Shown here piece after piece: positions 10,520 through 21,654 of a DNA stretch of 64,000 nt. A program made the position numbers and the translations under genes. Source of the stretch: Eucalyptus grandis (taxonomy: Eukaryota > Streptophyta > Magnoliopsida > Myrtales > Myrtaceae); assembly GCF_016545825.1 (NCBI RefSeq), contig NC_052621.1, positions 17,348,910 through 17,412,909 on the forward strand, read 5' to 3'. Position 1 is the stretch's first letter. Every line of letters begins with the position of its first letter. Under the pieces are notes generated by a model that ran no database searches, was not told the DNA's origin, and worked only from the letters and a program-made list of their open reading frames with translations.

Positions 10520-12640
10520 TCAAGTCTGCTTGGGAACGCGCACAATCTGGAAATCTCCCATCGATAGTACGACGCCTTCCAGCCTCTTCAAGTCTTCCCG
10601 TAGACGTGCCACCTCTACTCCTTTGGCATTTGCTTGTATTTGAAGAGCGAGGTCTTGCATTTGATCCGACAGGTAACGTAAGACGCTTGTCCAAATTTCT
10701 TCAGACTTGAAGTTCACATTCCAAAGCATATATTTGACCCCGCATTGCCAAAAGAAGATCAAGGATACGACGAAAATCTGCGGTATTGTCCGTCTGCGTG
10801 CTGACATTTGCTCTATCAGATGGAGTGAAGGCAGACGATGGAACTTCGGTGTAATTGCGCAAATTTGGCGTTGAGGTGTCATGTCCTTCTTCAGGCATTT
10901 GAGAAGCCTGAATATCTTCTGGATTTGCTTGCAAGCGACTCACACCTTCACTGTGATCAGGAAATGGTGTAGTCCTTCCTTGCTCGACATCTCCCCCTGT
11001 TTCTAAGGCCTCATTTGGGGAAGAGTGATGGTCATGCTCGGTAGAATCTTGATTGCCTTTCTCTCCGGCTTCATCATCTCGCAGACTTTTCTTTGATTGC
11101 TTCTTCTTCTTCTTCAACTTCTTTCTCCTCTTCTTCTTTTTCTTTCTCTTCTTTCTCCTCTCGCTTTCTCTGTTCTTGTTCCTCTGCGTCTTTTTCTTTC
11201 TCCTGTCGATCCATTGATTTGGATACAGACCGACTGAGTCTTTTCAATGCCAGGGTAGAGATAGTGAGTTCATCCTCTTCATCTTCATCCTCTAAGATTA
11301 GAGCTCTTTTCTTTTTGGATGGAGCACCCATGGGCTCCTTCCCTTTCCTTTTCGACTTGAGAAGGTTTAAGCTGGAGTTTTCACTTTGAACTTTTCCATT
11401 GCCTTATCAAGCTCTTTCGGACGCATTTTTGTCAGCATTTTCAAACCCACCACCATTTTGTCGCATGGTCAAACACAAAGAGTCCGTGGAGGTTCAATGT
11501 TCAAGTGTCGAAGATCTTAGTCACAAGACCCGAGTAAGGCAACGGCCCTTATCCTTTACCATTGCTCTGTACATGTGGAAGAGAATGGTGTGAGGAAGAG
11601 AGAACTTCTTTCTGAATTGATCGCCTACATCAATTTCGCCTCGAGTTAGACACATCTGTCTTTGATGTTGATTTTGGCCTCGAGACAGGTTGATCACGAT
11701 TTTGTGCAAGTAAGATGTTGATGGCATTCATTCTTGAGTAGGTAACTCTTCCTTCGTACTCCTGTCTTTGACAAGTTCCAAGTGTGGTACGAGCAATTGA
11801 AACCTTGATCGGTTGATATCGTCCTCTTTCAACTCCAATTATGTACGCCAACATGTCCACATCTACCTCATAGTCTTGGTCTCGAACATGAAGGATATTC
11901 TATTCGCATCTAAAAACTAAGATTCGAATAGAAATATGCTATCAATCGTGCATAGCCATCGTGGTGTCAGAGCAAAATTGCTCTAGTTGAAGCAGATTGA
12001 ACTTCTCCTTCAAGTTCACATTGATGGCATCCAGAAAATCAAAATCAACGCTCCTGGGGTTTATTACCCCCCGTTTCAACAATTTGAAGAACAGATCCTC
12101 CTGTTCCTTTGATTTGAACAACTCCGTTCTTTTTCCCTTCACTTTCGCAGCAACACTCATCCTGGGTTGGAATTCTCTAAACAGTTTATCATCATCATTC
12201 CCGTCAGTCCGATTAAATCTTCCTACACGAGGGTCACTTGGAATGTTCGCAAGTGCTTCCTCAGCCTTTCCTTTGGGAGCAATTCCCAAATCCTCCATCC
12301 GTCGCAAAAAGACATACTCATTTCCATACCCTTTGTCTTTAAGGAAATCATCTACATAGTTCAGCGGTGTTCCTATGCTTTTCAAAGCACGATAGAGCTT
12401 ATAAATAAAAGAGGGTTTTTGGACTCTTACAGGGTCTGCTTCCTCGATTATTTCTTCCTGTGATAGTTGGTCCACACTCTGTGGGGTAGATAATGGAGAT
12501 TGACGTGGCTGAGAGTGAATCGGGCTCTGTTGCTATCTCGGTAACTCTTCTTCCTCGGTGAGATCGAAATGGGTAGGACCCTCGCTCATTTCTCGTGGTC
12601 CCCCGTTTGCGATTCTTGAAGACCTTCTAGAAGAAGACAT
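10520..12640 (-). pseudogene. Extra ORF after pol (unknown function, env-position)
   Basis: Broken ORF between RNase H and the 3' LTR, same strand as gag-pol. It probably starts at the ATG at 12638-12640 (M-S-S-S-R-R-S-S-R-I-A). The open pieces 12931-12533, 12475-11942 and 11860-11630 share one frame; later pieces (11331-11074, 11117-10701, 10882-10520) shift frame. The middle part is a globular-looking 170-residue stretch with no motif I recognise. Then comes a very acidic, Lys/Glu-rich segment (11260-11100) and a C-terminal heptad-like part that could form a coiled coil (about 10800-10540). No convincing signal peptide or membrane anchor was seen. Envelope-like or additional ORFs occur at this position in SIRE-type copia elements, but an envelope function is not shown here. 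Confidence 0.6.
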
Positions 12641-13027
12641 CGTTTCTTGTCGTTGAAAGATTCCTTGACTCGCTTTCCCAAGAAAAGATGACAACTTTCT
12701 CGAAGATGAATACGAAATCGAAACAGGATTGAGTAGAGAATGCCTTTTTAGGGTTTTGGATTTAAACGAAGAAGACAACTTACTGTATATAACCCAGTTA
12801 AGAAAAGGAAAAACCCAATCGACACAAAGGAAAGTGAACAGTCGTCTCTTTTTAAAAACGATAACTGCCTTTTTAATAGAGGTTATCTTTTTGAAAAGAA
12901 AAGAATCTGTTTTTCTCGAAAGATAAATCAAATATAAGCGAGTGAATGATCGTACCTTTTTGAGATTGAATATTAAAACAACTTACGTCTATACCCGTGA
13001 ATGATTGAGTCGAGAGTTTGAGAGTCT

Positions 13028-13779
13028 CTAGACTTTGATTTCCTCAAGCTTCAAAATGTTGAGTTTGGAACGGATGATGTCGTATTGATTCTTCTCCAAA
13101 GGCTTTGTGAATATATCCGCTAGTTGGCTATTTGACTCAACAAATTGAATCGAGATTTCTCCATTTTGTACATGATCTCTAATGAAGTGATGGCGAATCT
13201 CTATATGCTTTGCCCTTGAGTGAAGGATTGGATTTTTAGTAAGATTGATTGCGCTGGTGCTGTCACATCTAATCTCAGTGCATGAGTCTTCAATTCCAAA
13301 GTCTTGTATCTGTTGTTTTATCCACAGAATTTGTGAACAACAGCTTCCAAGAGCTACATACTTTGCTTCTGTTGTAGAGAGAGCCACAATGTTTTGTTTC
13401 CTTGAAAACCAAGACACTGTCCTATTCCCAAGCAATTGGCAAGTTCCCGAAGTGCTCTTTCTATCAACTCTGCAACCGGCTAAATTTGCGTCTGAATATC
13501 CAAGAAGATTAAAGTCTCCCTTCTTAGGATACCAAAGACCGATGCTTGAAGATGAAGCAATGTATTTAATAATCCGTTTCGCAGACCGAGATGAGATTCT
13601 CTAGGGTCTGATTGAAACCTAGCACAGATGCACACACTCAACAAAATGTCAGGTCTAGAAGCAGTAAGATAAAGAAGTGAACCGATGATACTCCTATACA
13701 GCTTTTGATCAACTTTCTTCCCTTCTTCATCTTTGTCTATCTTCAAAGAACTTGACATTGGTATGTCGGTCTTTTGCAC
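13028..13779 (-). pseudogene. Copia RNase H and end of RT
   Basis: 13779-13480 has the end of RT (Y-R-S-I-I-G-S-L-L-Y-L-T-A-S-R-P-D). 13435-13028 has RNase H with S-R-K-Q-N-I-V-A-L-S-T-T-E-A-K-Y, the catalytic Asp of C-D-S-T-S-A-I, R-A-K-H-I-E-I-R-H-H and the closing L-A-D-I-F-T-K-P-L. The two open pieces are in different frames, so at least one frameshift lies near 13480-13440. The YTDADW-type motif is lost at that break. Confidence 0.9.
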
Positions 13780-13908
13780 TTTTCCAGTCCAAACCTTTTG
13801 ACAAGATCATTAGCATATTTTTCTTGATGAATAAAAGTTCCTTCCTTCAATTGTTTTACTTGAAGACCAAGAAAGAAGGTTAACTCTCCCATCATACTCA
13901 TTTCAAAC

Positions 13909-14804
13909 TCATCCGCATAGACTTAGAGAATTTCTTACACGACTTTCATTAGAGGATCCAAAAATAATATCATCCACATATATTTGAACAAGTAGAAAGC
14001 TTTTGTTTTCCTTTTTGATAAATAGAGTAGTATCTACTTTACCTTTGACAAAACCATTATGTATTAAAAACTTACTTAGTTTGTCGTACCAAGCTCGAGG
14101 TGCTTGTTTTAAACCATACAAGGCCTTTTTCAGTCTAAAGACTGAGTCTGGTTTCTTTGGTCTTCAAACCCTAGTGGTTGTTCCACATAAACTTCCTCAT
14201 GGATAAATCCATTCAGGAAGGCACTTTTGACTTCCATTTGGAATAACCTGAAATTTTTATAACAAGCAAAAGCAAGCAATAATCGAATAGCTTCTAACCT
14301 TGCTACTGGAGCGTAGGTCTTATCATAGTCTATCCCCTCTTCTTGTGTATATCCCTTGGCCACGAGTCTTGTTTTGTTTCTTACGACTTTTCCTTTCTCG
14401 TTCATCTTGTTCCTGAAAACCCATTTAGCTCCAATAACAGATTTACCTTTTGGTTTAGGAGTCAATTCCCGGACATCATTGATACTTGAATTGCTCGAGC
14501 TCTTCTTGCATAGCTTCAATCCAGCTTTCATCGATAAAGCTTCTTCTATGCTTTTGGGTTCTATTTCAAAAACAAGTGCCACAAAGACTAGACTCTTCAC
14601 GCCTTTTAGATCCGGTGCGAATTCCTTCATTAATTTCACCAATAATGAGATCTTTGGGATGACTAGACTTATGCTTCCAGTTACTGGTTGATTTGTCTGA
14701 TTGATGATCTCTTTATTTACTTGGATCTTCACGAACAACTTGATGCTAGTATTCCAGAGTCTGAGATGCTTCTTGAGATGTAAGCTTTGAAGAGTCTGGA
14801 GCAA
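13909..14804 (-). pseudogene. Copia reverse transcriptase
   Basis: 14804-14130 contains the RT start (G-A-K-W-V-F-R-N-K, L-V-A-K-G-Y-T-Q, A-P-V-A-R-L-E-A-I-R). The motif that normally reads Q-M-D-V-K-x-A-F-L-N-G here reads Q-M-E-V-K-S-A-F-L-N-G, so the first catalytic Asp is Glu. 14121-13909, in another frame, holds M-Y-G-L-K-Q-A-P-R-A-W-Y and the catalytic Y-V-D-D box. A frameshift near 14125 separates the two. The N-terminal part of the first piece is an integrase-RT linker. Confidence 0.9.
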
Positions 14805-14948
14805 GTTGATTCTTCATTTTGAGTCCGATTTGGATTCATTTTGCATTGAATCTTGAAATTTGACATTCATTGATTCCTCCACCGATTTACTTTTCTTCTT
14901 ATAGACTCGTAGGCTTTGCTTGATGTAGAATATCCAAGGAAGATGCCT

Positions 14949-15764
14949 TCATCTCGATCTTTCTTCAAACTTACCAACTCGATCTTTTGCATTTTTCAAA
15001 ATAAAGCATTTGCAACCGAACACATGAAAGTATGAAACAATAGACTTCTTACCTTTGAATAACTCATAAGGGGTTTTCTCTAGAATAGGTCTTAAAAAGA
15101 CTCTATTTATGATATAGCACGCTGTTGAAACAGCTTCAGCCCAAAATTGTGAAGAAATATTACTTTCAATTAAAAGAGTTCTAGCCATTTCTTGAAGAGA
15201 TCTATTCTTTCTTTCCACAACTCCATTTTGCTGAGGAGTGTATGGACAGGAGAACACATGCTTGAAGCCAGATTCATCACAAAATTTTGTAAAATCTTGA
15301 TTTTCAAATTCACCTCCATGGTCTGTTCTTATACTTGAGATAACATATCATTTTTCATTTTGAACCTTTTTAGCAAATTTTTTAAAATACGAGAAGGTTT
15401 CAGACTTACTTGCAAAGAAATATACCCAAGTAAATCGGGAGTAATTGTCCACGATTACTAGGCAATATTTCTTACCTCCAATGCTCTGGGTTATGGTTGC
15501 TCCGAAGAGATCCATATGCAGTAGCTGCAGTACATGATTAGTAGAGACATGATTTATTGGCTTAAATGAATTTCTTACCTGCTTTCCCAATATGCATGGA
15601 GTGCATAGATCAGACTTTTGGTATGATAAATTGGGTAGACCACGAACAAGCTGCTTTGATGAGATTTTGGCTATCTGCTTCATATTGATGTGACCAAGCT
15701 TTCTGTGCCACAAGCTTGCTTCGTCTTGAATTGAAATTAAGCGTTGCGATTCATCTGGTTTCAT
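14949..15764 (-). pseudogene. Copia integrase (GAG-pre-integrase plus core)
   Basis: 15764-15348 has the zinc-binding H-R-K-L-G-H...C-x-x-C part, then L-L-H-M-D-L-F-G (first acidic residue) and V-D-N-Y-S-R-F-T-W (second). 15257-14949 holds P-Q-Q-N-G-V-V-E-R-K-N-R with the third acidic residue of the DDE triad, and the F-x-V-F-G-C-K-C end. A stop and a gap of about 90 bases separate the pieces in the same frame. All three catalytic positions are still present. Confidence 0.9.
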
Positions 15765-16087
15765 ATCCAGAAGATAGATATTTCCATGCCTTCAACCCAT
15801 AAAAGGCGAGTAGAGTCTTTACCGATTCCGTAACATATTCCTTCTTGAAAGAAGATCTTAAAACCAGTATCACATAGTTGGCTTATGCTGAGAAGATTAT
15901 AATCGAGTCCTTCTACCAGGGAAACATTACTTATTGTGAGATTTCTAATTTTCACAGTTCCAAATCCCACAATTCTTCCTTTGATGTTTCCACCAAATGA
16001 GACTTTTCCACCATTTACTTGAACGAGCTTTATAAAGCAATTTGAGTCTCCTGTCATATGTCTTGAGCATCCTTTGTCCGATACCAC
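15761..16087 (-). pseudogene. Copia aspartic protease region
   Basis: The segment has the family pattern G-C-S-R-H-M-T-G-D after the active-site motif, then N-V-x-L-V-E-G-L-D-Y-N-L-L-S-I-S-Q-L-C-D. The active-site triad is normally D-S-G; here it reads D-K-G, so the element's protease should be inactive. The piece is in a different frame from gag. Confidence 0.85.
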
Positions 16088-16129
16088 TTTACCTTTTCTT
16101 TGATGGAGACCCGCATTTAAAAGAGAGTC

Positions 16130-17840
16130 TCAAGTTTTCTTTGGTACCCATATTTTCTTGGGTCCATTGGTGTTAGTAAGATAAACAAGTATTAGCCCAT
16201 GTTTTCTTGACAGGTTTCCAAACCATAGGACACTCTTTTCAAAGTGATCCGGGCTATTGCATTTTGAACACCGAGAGCATTTCGACCTACGAGACTTTAC
16301 AAAAACCTTCTTGAAATGATTTTTGTAGGCCTCTCTTGAGGGTTTTTGCTTAATTCTTTCTTTTACTTTAGGAAAATCAATCAAGGGAATAGTTTCCGAG
16401 TCATACCTAAACCAGACTTATTGAAATAAGGTCTTTGAGCTGAAAGAATTTTTCAAGTTTCTCGGACCCTATTGAAAATTTCTTTGAAATATTTGATGAG
16501 TCAATTTTTAAAAGAGCATTTTCTTTCAAAAGATTTTCTTCACTTTCTTTAAGAGTAGAAACATTTATGTCTAAACATTTAACTCTTTCTTTCAACACAT
16601 TTTCCTGTTGTTTCATAACGACGTTTTCTTTTTTAAGTTCGGAAATCCTTTTAAGAGAAGTCTTAAGACTAACACACAGCTCATCAATATATTTAGAAAC
16701 CTTGACAGGAATTTTAAAATTACTTACCTCAAGTTCACTGTCTGAGTCTGATTCAGAGTTTGAGTCTGAGTCTGATTGCGCCATTAGACACAAATTGGCA
16801 TATTCATCATCACTTCCTTCACACTCTGTATCACTCCAGGTTTCGGCTTTGAGAGCCTTTCGAGGCTTTTCAGCTTTTCCTTTCTTCTTCTTTAGAAGGG
16901 GACAGTTGGGTCTGATATGTCCATTTTTCTTACATTCAAAACAAACTATATCTTTGTTTGATTCATCATCATCAACAAACTTGGTCTGTTGTCTTTGAAA
17001 GCTTTGTTTCTTTGAGTTGAATCTTCTTCCTTTTCTATTCAGCTTTCTGAATCTTCTTATCATGAGAGCAAGTTCCTCATCATCCATATCATCTTCAGAA
17101 TCTGTAGCATCAGAATCATCATTTGATTTTAATGTAATGGATTTCTTACCTTTTGGATCTTCGTCTTCGTTAATTCATTCCACTTCATAAGATTGAAGAG
17201 TTCCAACCAGCTCATCGACAGATAGTGGCATGATTCTTTGCGTCTCTCTTATTGAAGTCTTTATGTGATTCCAATCCTTGGAGAGTCCACGCAGTAGCTT
17301 GTTTACCTTCATGGGATCAGAAATTGGTTGTCCTTGATTTTCAAGACCATTTACAATTTCTGTAAAACGGCTAAATATGTCAGTTATAGATTCTCCATGT
17401 CTCATTTTGAAGGCTTCATAGTGACCGAGAAGGATGTTGATTCTGGTCTCTTTTACTCGATCAGTTCCTTCATAGGTGATATGTAACCTATCCCAGACTT
17501 CTTTTGCTGTAACACAAGAAGATATTCGGTTATATTCAGTAGGTGACAAGGCACAATATAAAGAATATATAGCTTTTGCATCACGAGTTTGTCTCTTGAT
17601 TATCTCTTCCTGAGACATTCCGCTGGTCACATCAGTTTCTTTTCCTCTTTCTGAGACGGATGCAACTTTAGGAGTGATTCATTTTTCTACAACGTCCCAT
17701 TCCAGAGGATCCTTTGATCGAAGAAATGCTTTCATTTTGTTTTTCCAGATGTTGTAGTCTTTTCCATCAAAGTAAGGAGGTGCGGTATTGCTTTGACCTT
17801 CCACAGCCCTCGGAGCTAGCATACTAGCCATGGATCTTTT
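16130..17840 (-). pseudogene. Copia gag with two zinc knuckles
   Basis: Starts at the ATG 17829-17831 just after the PBS. Order: N-terminal Y-F-D-G-K-D-Y-x-x-W-K-N-K-M (17780-17730), the UBN2-type gag core (17630-17175, with E-V-W-D-R-L and L-L-R-G-L), a CCHC knuckle C-F-E-C-K-K-N-G-H-I-R-P-N-C (about 16945-16900), an acidic Ser/Asp-rich segment, a coiled-coil stretch (16680-16440), and a second, damaged knuckle-like C-S-R-C-S-K-C motif near 16270. The first three open pieces share a frame and are split by stops; the last has shifted. Confidence 0.9.
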
Positions 17841-17878
17841 ACTCGAAGTAAAACACTTCAAATAAAGTGAGTACACGA

Positions 17879-17890
17879 GCTCTGATACCA
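17879..17890 (-). other. Primer binding site (initiator-Met tRNA type)
   Basis: On the minus strand this is TGGTATCAGAGC, the classic plant copia PBS complementary to the 3' end of initiator methionine tRNA. It lies two bases inside the 5' LTR. Confidence 0.95.
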
Positions 17891-17892
17891 AT

Positions 17893-18829
17893 TGATATGA
17901 CTAGTACAAGTACCTAGAGGGGGGTGAATAGGTATAACGAGTAATTTCTAATGATAATCGCACAATACTAGACATATGATAGAAATGAGACAATGTTTCT
18001 TCGTCAGTAAACAAACAACGATCAAAGTAAGACTGAGAGTAGGGAATAAAAAATTAAACACGAGATTTATAGTGGTTCGGCTTATTTGAAGCCTACGTCC
18101 ACTCTTCGCACCGATGCCCCCGGCTGGATTCCACTATGAACAAAGAGATATTACAGCACTTGTTCTTCCTTGATTTCTTGGTGTAGAAGATCTACCACAC
18201 TCTCTCAAGGTATCACTAAGTATAGACTCTCTTTGCGTGTACAGTTTCGCTCAATATGAATCGACTAATAATCAAGGAGTTTCAGACTCTGTAATTTCTC
18301 TATCGAGCACTTACTAGAATAATTGGAACGTCTTCTTTTTATACTCTTTTATGCCATCATACCCGTTAGCACTTACCAAAGGAATTCTTCCAATCTTCCC
18401 GTTGGACAAAATCAATTAAGGTCATTCGAGCTATTAAAGGAACATGTCGATAGCCCATCAATCATGTTCGTCCATACAATCAGGATCTTGGTTTCCAAGA
18501 ATAGAACCTTCCAAGAATATTTAGTCAATCATCGGATCTTCAAATGATCTTGATTTCGAATAATTAATCCGTTGTAACAAATCCAGCCAAGAGATCTTCT
18601 CCAGTTGATAAGACCAAATCCTTAATCAAACACTTTAGCTCTGGATCACCTTCGTCACTTTGGATTAGAAACCTGTCAATGAGAATAGTCTTGAGTCTTG
18701 AGTCTTGAGTCTGAGTCCGGTGATCTGAAAGTCTTCGGACTCTAAGTACAAGGGTCTGCACAGCTTCCAGTCTAGACTGATAGAAACGTTTTGTCAGCTT
18801 CAAAACACTCTAGAGAGATTTCTCCAACA
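17893..18829 (-). repeat. 5' LTR of the copia element
   Basis: Direct repeat of 9186-10124. On the minus strand a TATAAAAAG box lies at 18335-18343, a likely promoter for the element; the transcript would start near 18305 and run through gag-pol to the left. Confidence 0.9.
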
Positions 18830-19299
18830 AGCAACTCTTTCCCAAATTTGGACGGGGGTCATCGGCCTTCCCCCGTTGCTCCCAAACCTCATTGCGCAGG
18901 TTGAGGGGCGCTAGAGGAGGGCGAATGACCCTCGCCCAAATCTGAGAAAGGGTCACTACCCTCTCCCGTCTCTGGCAAGGGCTAACAGGCCTCACTTCTA
19001 GTCGGCGAGGGTCACCAACCGTCATCCAGGCACCAAGAAACCCATTGATCATTGTAGCTGCCCCACCAACGATGAGGCGATGATCATAGGTGAGAGGAAC
19101 TTCCTTCTCGTGTGTTCATCCTTTTTTTGTTTTAAGTTTTAATTTATTTTTTCTAGTTTTTGGAAGGGAAAAAATTAAAAAATTAAAAAGTGAAATTGGC
19201 CTTCACTATACAGTGAATTCATGCCATTCTTTTAGACTAATGTGGTTATTTTAGGCTCTTATTTAAGAAAATGATGACATTTCGAGCCCTTATTTGAAA

Positions 19300-20660
19300 T
19301 TTTCTCTTCTTTTTTTTTTTATGGTAGTTTGAAGGGATAAAAGTGAGACAATGTGGTGCATTGGCTTAAATGTTTACTAGTTCTAACACATGCATTTTAA
19401 TTTTGAAAATATGTAACAATATGATTCTAAGATTAAAGTGAGAACAGTGGTATGTAAAAGTATATGTTGAAAACTTAAGGAATGAGGTTAGTATAAATTT
19501 TTCATTGTGGTGAAGAAGTATTAGGACAATGTTGGTATTTTCGGAAATCAAGACAAAATGATGGTTATGTATATGAAATTGTGGGTGGTTACTCGATAAA
19601 TTAGTATTGTAATTGTAAGGCTAATTTTGAAAATCAAAAGGGTGACAATTATACTTTTTATTTAAATATTATTTATATTATAACAAATAGGCTCTTGGAC
19701 ATTAAATGCACCAAAGTCAATACAATAATAATTCTTTACTGATCAAAATTTGGCAAGGTTTTTACATAAGTGATAATGTGGCATGATCATAATGAAGTTA
19801 ACAAAAGAGCTAAAATCTAGTATCCGACTATGCGAACAGCTTGGGAAGAATGTATGTATATATAATAAAGGGGTTCAATCTCTTCAACGACAAACCAAAA
19901 TAAGCATCAAGATCAGATCAACTTCTAAATGTGTTCCAACCTCCTCGATGACTCCCAAATCATATCAAAATATAAATGGCAGCCCAACCTCCTTGACAAT
20001 CCACCAAAACATATGTAAAATATAAATGGCAGTCCAACCTCTCAAAAGAAGCATCAAGACCAGATCAGCTTCTAAATGTGTTCCAACCTCCTCGATGACT
20101 CCCAAATCAGATCAGAATATCGATGGCAGTCCAACCTCCTCGACAATCCACCAAAACATATGTAAAATATAAATGAACTAAAAGTGATGTGTAGGAAAAT
20201 AATAATATATTCATGGATCCCGCAACATCTTCGACCATTTATCCAGTCAAACGCAAAAATTTTCGACTTGCGTAAGGAGGGACCACATCAAACAAACTTT
20301 GATAATTCTATAATTTGGGAACCCTTAAAAAGGTAGGCATGAATTATGAGTTAGTCTAGTTATCTATCAACTTTGAAAAGATCCTATAATTGCAACAGAT
20401 AATTCTATAATCAGGAGATGACTTCCTAACTCTGCATTTGCACTGGCTAATGACTTCTATAATCATATACATGTTTATTCACAAAGTTTATTCTAAATCC
20501 CAATTTATCCTCCACAATGCAATGACCTAAGCTCGAGTTGAAGCAGTAATTTTCACTATGTGAAGATGTAAATATTCGACTCTCTTCAACCATCATGAAT
20601 CCTTCCTTTTGTTGGGGCCAACAATTACAACCTAGTAGGGAATGTAGACTATCAAGATCT
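19300..20660. other. Intergenic, no gene recognised
   Basis: AT-rich, with short ORFs only. Apart from the 147-bp tandem duplication at 19902-20177 nothing is recognisable. Confidence 0.5.
19902..20177. repeat. 147-bp tandem duplication
   Basis: Copy 1 at 19902-20048 and copy 2 at 20049-20177 both begin 'aagcatcaaga' and end near 'catatgtaaaatataaatg'. They differ at a few sites, for example 'gatcagatcaac' versus 'gaccagatcagc'. Within each copy the motif 'ggcag(c/t)ccaacctcc' also recurs. Confidence 0.9.
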
Positions 20661-20661
20661 A

Positions 20662-20810
20662 TGGAAAAAGTACACCAAATGTACCTTGACTTATGTACGA
20701 CGCTCACTTTGGTGCTATAACTTTTCGTTTGATTACTTTAGTGCCAAAATTTTTGAAAAATGATCTTTTTAGTGCCATTGTCAATCCACTTGACCGAAAC
20801 TTAGATGTGG
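20662..20810. repeat. TIR of the Mutator-like element (left)
   Basis: Contains subrepeats built on 'ttTagtgcca': at about 20737 and 20778. It aligns with the right TIR over about 130 bases with roughly three quarters identity by eye. Confidence 0.75.
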
Positions 20811-21059
20811 AGTTTTTTTTATTAATTTCCTATGCCAACGTGGCTCATTAGAGGATCTAGTTAGTAGCCAAACCACAAATGATGTTGTCTTACTCACTTT
20901 CCCTCAAATAAGAACCCTAAATCTCTAAATTGAAAGAGGAACCCACAATTGAAGCCCTAACCAGCCATTCAACCAAAATCCCACCCTAAGTCGATTTGTC
21001 CCCAAAGTGAACAACTCAATCTTGCAAATGGAGGATAGGAGCTTTAGTAGTGGCACAAA

Positions 21060-21430
21060 TTTGTTTCAATGAAGCGAAGAAGAAGGTGAGTGTTATTGTC
21101 ATATTGTCGATTAATAAATCCAATAAGAACATCTTTGACTCGATTGAATCTTAGGAGAAGATTTCATGGATGCGGTAGGTATAGAGAAAGCTCAAAGTAC
21201 AAATATTTCAAATGGGTTAATGCAAAATTCTCTAGTCGAGTGAGAGAGATCATCTTAGAGCTGCTTGAACAATGACGTGAACCTTCACCTACATTGATGG
21301 GTGAGTTGGAGAATGAATGCTTCAAAATTGTTGACCAACTAGTTAAAAAAGGAAGTTTCAAGGATAAAAAATGAAAGGAAGTTTTATCAAGCGTTGATTA
21401 TATTTTCATTCACTTGGGTAGCTTATTTTG
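21060..21430 (+). pseudogene. GRF-type zinc-finger ORF remnant
   Basis: The plus strand encodes a segment with the layout of a plant GRF zinc finger: Y-C, then R-T-S-L-T-R-L-N-x-x-R-R-F-H-G-C (normally R-T-S-x-T-x-x-N-x-G-R-R-F-x-x-C), then a spacer and K-Y-F-K-W-V-N. The last expected Cys before Y-F-x-W is Tyr, and the upstream frame is shifted, so it is degenerate. A following part (to about 21430) stays readable in another frame with K-I-V-D-Q-L-V-K-K-G-S. It runs towards the transposase gene from the opposite TIR. GRF fingers bind nucleic acid in other proteins; a role here is inference. Confidence 0.6.
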
Positions 21431-21654
21431 TGGTCAAATGTAAAGTGAGTGATGAGAATAAGTTTCTCCATCTACCATACTTAAAGATTAATGGAATATA
21501 TACTTATATTGGGTAATTTGTGAGAATAATTGTGTTGTTGGTAAGCTGCAATTTTTGTATGCAATTTATGGTGGAAATGGTGGAAATGGAAGGTCGGAAT
21601 ATTTTAGTTTCCATTTGAGATACTTGGTTTACTGCAATTGTTTACTAGTAATGG

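Larger units (their letters stand above)
9186..18829 (-). mobile_element. Near-complete Ty1/copia element with extra 3' ORF
   Basis: Two direct LTRs of about 939 and 937 bases bound a 7.8 kb interior. On the minus strand the order is 5' LTR (17893-18829), PBS, gag, protease, integrase, RT, RNase H, an additional ORF, PPT, 3' LTR (9186-10124). LTR ends are TG...CA in element orientation if the termini are read TGTTGGAG...TATCA. The flanks are AGCGA (9181-9185) and AGCAA (18830-18834), a 5-bp TSD differing at one position. The domain order, two-knuckle gag and post-pol ORF fit the SIRE/Maximus-like copia lineage (knowledge of the lineage; not tested). Multiple stops and frameshifts make it non-autonomous now. 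Confidence 0.9.
8783..19297. mobile_element. TIR element split by a copia retrotransposon
   Basis: About 8784-8910 and the reverse complement of about 19170-19297 align: both contain 'attttcttaaataag' flanked by related 'aataagg' motifs, and further in 'aaagaatgg'. The TIR has repeated 'aataaggnnctnnaatg' units. Inside, GC-rich DNA (9055-9185 and 18835-19110, e.g. 'aagggctagcaagcccttg', 'gcgagggtcacc') forms the core. Removing the 9.6 kb copia insertion (9186-18829) leaves about 0.87 kb with no ORF. It belongs to the same structural class as 2668-3416. Confidence 0.65.

Noticed and set aside
11074..11331. Glu/Lys-rich ORF on the minus strand and its Ser/Phe-rich mirror on the plus strand
   Set aside because: The plus-strand version is a shadow of the purine-rich block of the copia third ORF. 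I kept only the minus-strand reading as part of 10520-12640.
10520..12640. Calling the copia third ORF a true envelope gene
   Set aside because: No signal peptide, cleavage site or convincing membrane anchor can be seen, and the family position alone does not prove function.
20662..20820. CRISPR-like regular repeats in the subrepeat TIRs
   Set aside because: The units are imperfect, few and part of inverted ends in a plant genome; no array of identical repeats with spacers exists in the window.
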